Below are positions 62,903 to 64,000 of a stretch of DNA of 64,000 nt, one piece after another (position 1 is the first letter of the stretch; each line of letters opens with the position of its first letter). The translations under genes were made by a program, and so were the position numbers. Origin of the DNA: Cricetomys ansorgei (taxonomy: Eukaryota; Chordata; Mammalia; Rodentia; Nesomyidae); the NCBI GenBank assembly GCA_026225945.1, contig JAMJFZ010000770.1:931501-995500 (forward strand), in the 5' to 3' direction. Below the pieces are notes generated by a model that saw nothing but the letters and a program-made list of their open reading frames with translations, was not told the origin of the DNA and made no database searches.

Positions 62903-63262
62903 GGTGTCTCAGTCACTGTTGTATTACTGAGAAGGGACACCATGACCAAGGCAGCTCTTATAAAAGAAAGCATTTAGTTGGGGGCTGGCCTACAGTGTCA
63001 AAGGTTTAGTCCTTTATCATCATGGCGGGAGCATGGCAGCACGCAGGCAGGCATATGCTAGAGTAGACGCTGAGAGTTACATCATGTTTCGCAGGCGAAG
63101 AGACAGAGTCTGGGTCTGGCATGGGCCACCCCCAGGGGCACACTTCCTCCAAGAAGACTACACCTCCTAATCCTTTTAATCCTTTCAAATGGTACCATAC
63201 CCTGGTGACTAAGCATGAAAATATGTGAGCCTATGCGGTCCATTCTTACTCATCACAATGGG
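62903..63262 (-). mobile_element. URR1-like rodent repeat, copy 6 (inverted, long variant)
   Basis: gaagggacaccatgaccaag, gcagctcttataaaagaaag, catttagttgggggctggcc, tcatcatggcgggagcatgg, ctcctaatccttttaatcct and ctggtgactaagcatgaaaa match the other subtype of the same family in inverted orientation. Confidence 0.7.
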
Positions 63263-63289
63263 CATGCACACCCATGAACACACACATAC

Positions 63290-63800
63290 ACATTGAAAAA
63301 AATTGGGGACTGAACATGAATAGATACTTCTTTAAAAAAAAAGAAAAAAAGGTGGCCAGGAAGCACAAGAAGATGCTCAGTATCACAATCTTGAGAGAAA
63401 TGGCAAGTCAGGTGACTAGTACAATGGGCACCTCCTCCCACCTGTGGGGGTGCTGGCAGGGAAATAGAAAAAGACAGGCATTAGGCCTGCTGGGAGAATG
63501 GAAACCCTGTGCTCTGTTGGCAGCGAGTGTCACAGCCACTGTGGGAAATGATACAGGACTTCTAAACACTAAAATCCACACCATGTGATCAACAGGACAG
63601 TTAAAGCAAACCCTCAAGACAGTATGTGCACATTCGCATTCAGAGCAGCCTTAGCCACAGGTGAGTGGAAAGGCAAAATGTGGGACCTCCACATAGGTGG
63701 GAATTACTCCTAAAAGGAAAGGACATGCTCGTGCATGCTGAAGACACGGGACCTGGAGGACACTATGCCAAGTGAAATAAGTCACTCAGAAAAGGCCACG
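63290..63800 (+). mobile_element. L1 ORF2 3' fragment
   Basis: gggactgaacatgaatagat, gaagatgctcagtatcacaa, aatggaaaccctgtgctctg, gccactgtgggaaatgatac, gagcagccttagccacaggt and ctatgccaagtgaaataagt are in L1 ORF2 C-terminal order. It is heavily decayed. Confidence 0.75.
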
Positions 63801-63884
63801 TGCCAGAGGACCCACCATGTAGTCCCTAGAGCAGTCAGATGCCATAGAGGCAAGAAGTTGAGTGCTGATTGCCAAGCCTGGAAA

Positions 63885-64000
63885 CAAGGACCCAGGCCTG
63901 CTAGTGCCCACCTTAAGTGCCAGCATTTGTGAGGCAGAGGTAGGAAGATTAGGGCTTCGAGGCCAGCCTGGGCTACATGGGATCTTGTCTCAAAAGAAAA
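63885..64000 (+). repeat. B1 SINE, cut by window end
   Basis: cccaccttaagtgccagcat, ttgtgaggcagaggtaggaa, cgaggccagcctgggctaca and the start of an A-rich tail at the last bases. Confidence 0.85.

Larger units (their letters stand above)
59422..64000 (+). other. Pcca: Pcca intron 19 (5' part)
   Basis: The intron begins gtgagt and continues past the window. 59430-60860 is AT-rich with no recognisable feature. Beyond that are a 55-bp duplication, a young B1, a long CA array and a nest of L1, SINE and URR1-like pieces. Confidence 0.88.

Overview
This window is vertebrate nuclear DNA from a mouse-like (muroid) rodent. Small exons with GT/AG borders sit in long AT-rich introns, and the introns are full of rodent SINEs (B1, B2/B3, B4, ID), L1 fragments and simple repeats. 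There is no prokaryotic, plasmid or viral genome organisation. The species cannot be fixed from sequence alone. The coding residues look like rodent Pcca but differ at several places from the rat protein as I remember it, so a cricetid or another murid is possible.

One gene is present: Pcca, on the + strand, encoding the alpha subunit of mitochondrial propionyl-CoA carboxylase. Eight consecutive internal exons were read directly: 2550-2700, 16657-16800, 17879-17953, 21824-21892, 23667-23742, 31727-31837, 37253-37355 and 59319-59421. Their lengths (151, 144, 75, 69, 76, 111, 103, 103) and phases join into one uninterrupted frame. By my recollection of human cDNA numbering they are exons 12-19 (about c.915-1746). 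Exons 12-17 encode the C-terminal half of the biotin carboxylase domain, including the MNTRLQ/VEH active-site motif, which is split by a 14 kb intron. Exons 18-19 begin the BT domain, which connects to the beta subunit and to the C-terminal biotinyl domain. The 5' exons, the biotinyl (AMKM) exons, the promoter and the polyA site lie outside the window.

The introns hold everything else. Intron 11 (partial), 12 (14.0 kb), 13 (1.1 kb), 14 (3.9 kb), 15 (1.8 kb), 16 (8.0 kb), 17 (5.4 kb), 18 (22.0 kb) and 19 (partial) carry four kinds of sequence. (1) SINEs. (2) Old LINE-1 pieces, clustered at 47.0-52.4 kb and 62.2-63.8 kb and interrupted by later insertions. (3) About seven copies of one rodent repeat, probably a URR1-type hAT-derived element. 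(4) Minisatellites with 11, 23, 34 and about 39 bp units, plus two long CA-rich arrays. The long open frames on both strands in this window are products of these arrays.

No new multi-gene system was found. The best leads are repeat-poor intronic stretches that read like conserved regulatory DNA, especially 19.2-19.44 kb (clustered TGACAG/CTGTCA, TAATTA and E-box words) and 44.56-45.52 kb. They are notable because Pcca is the neighbour of the developmental genes Zic2 and Zic5. The 23-bp and 34-bp minisatellites are the other main leads.
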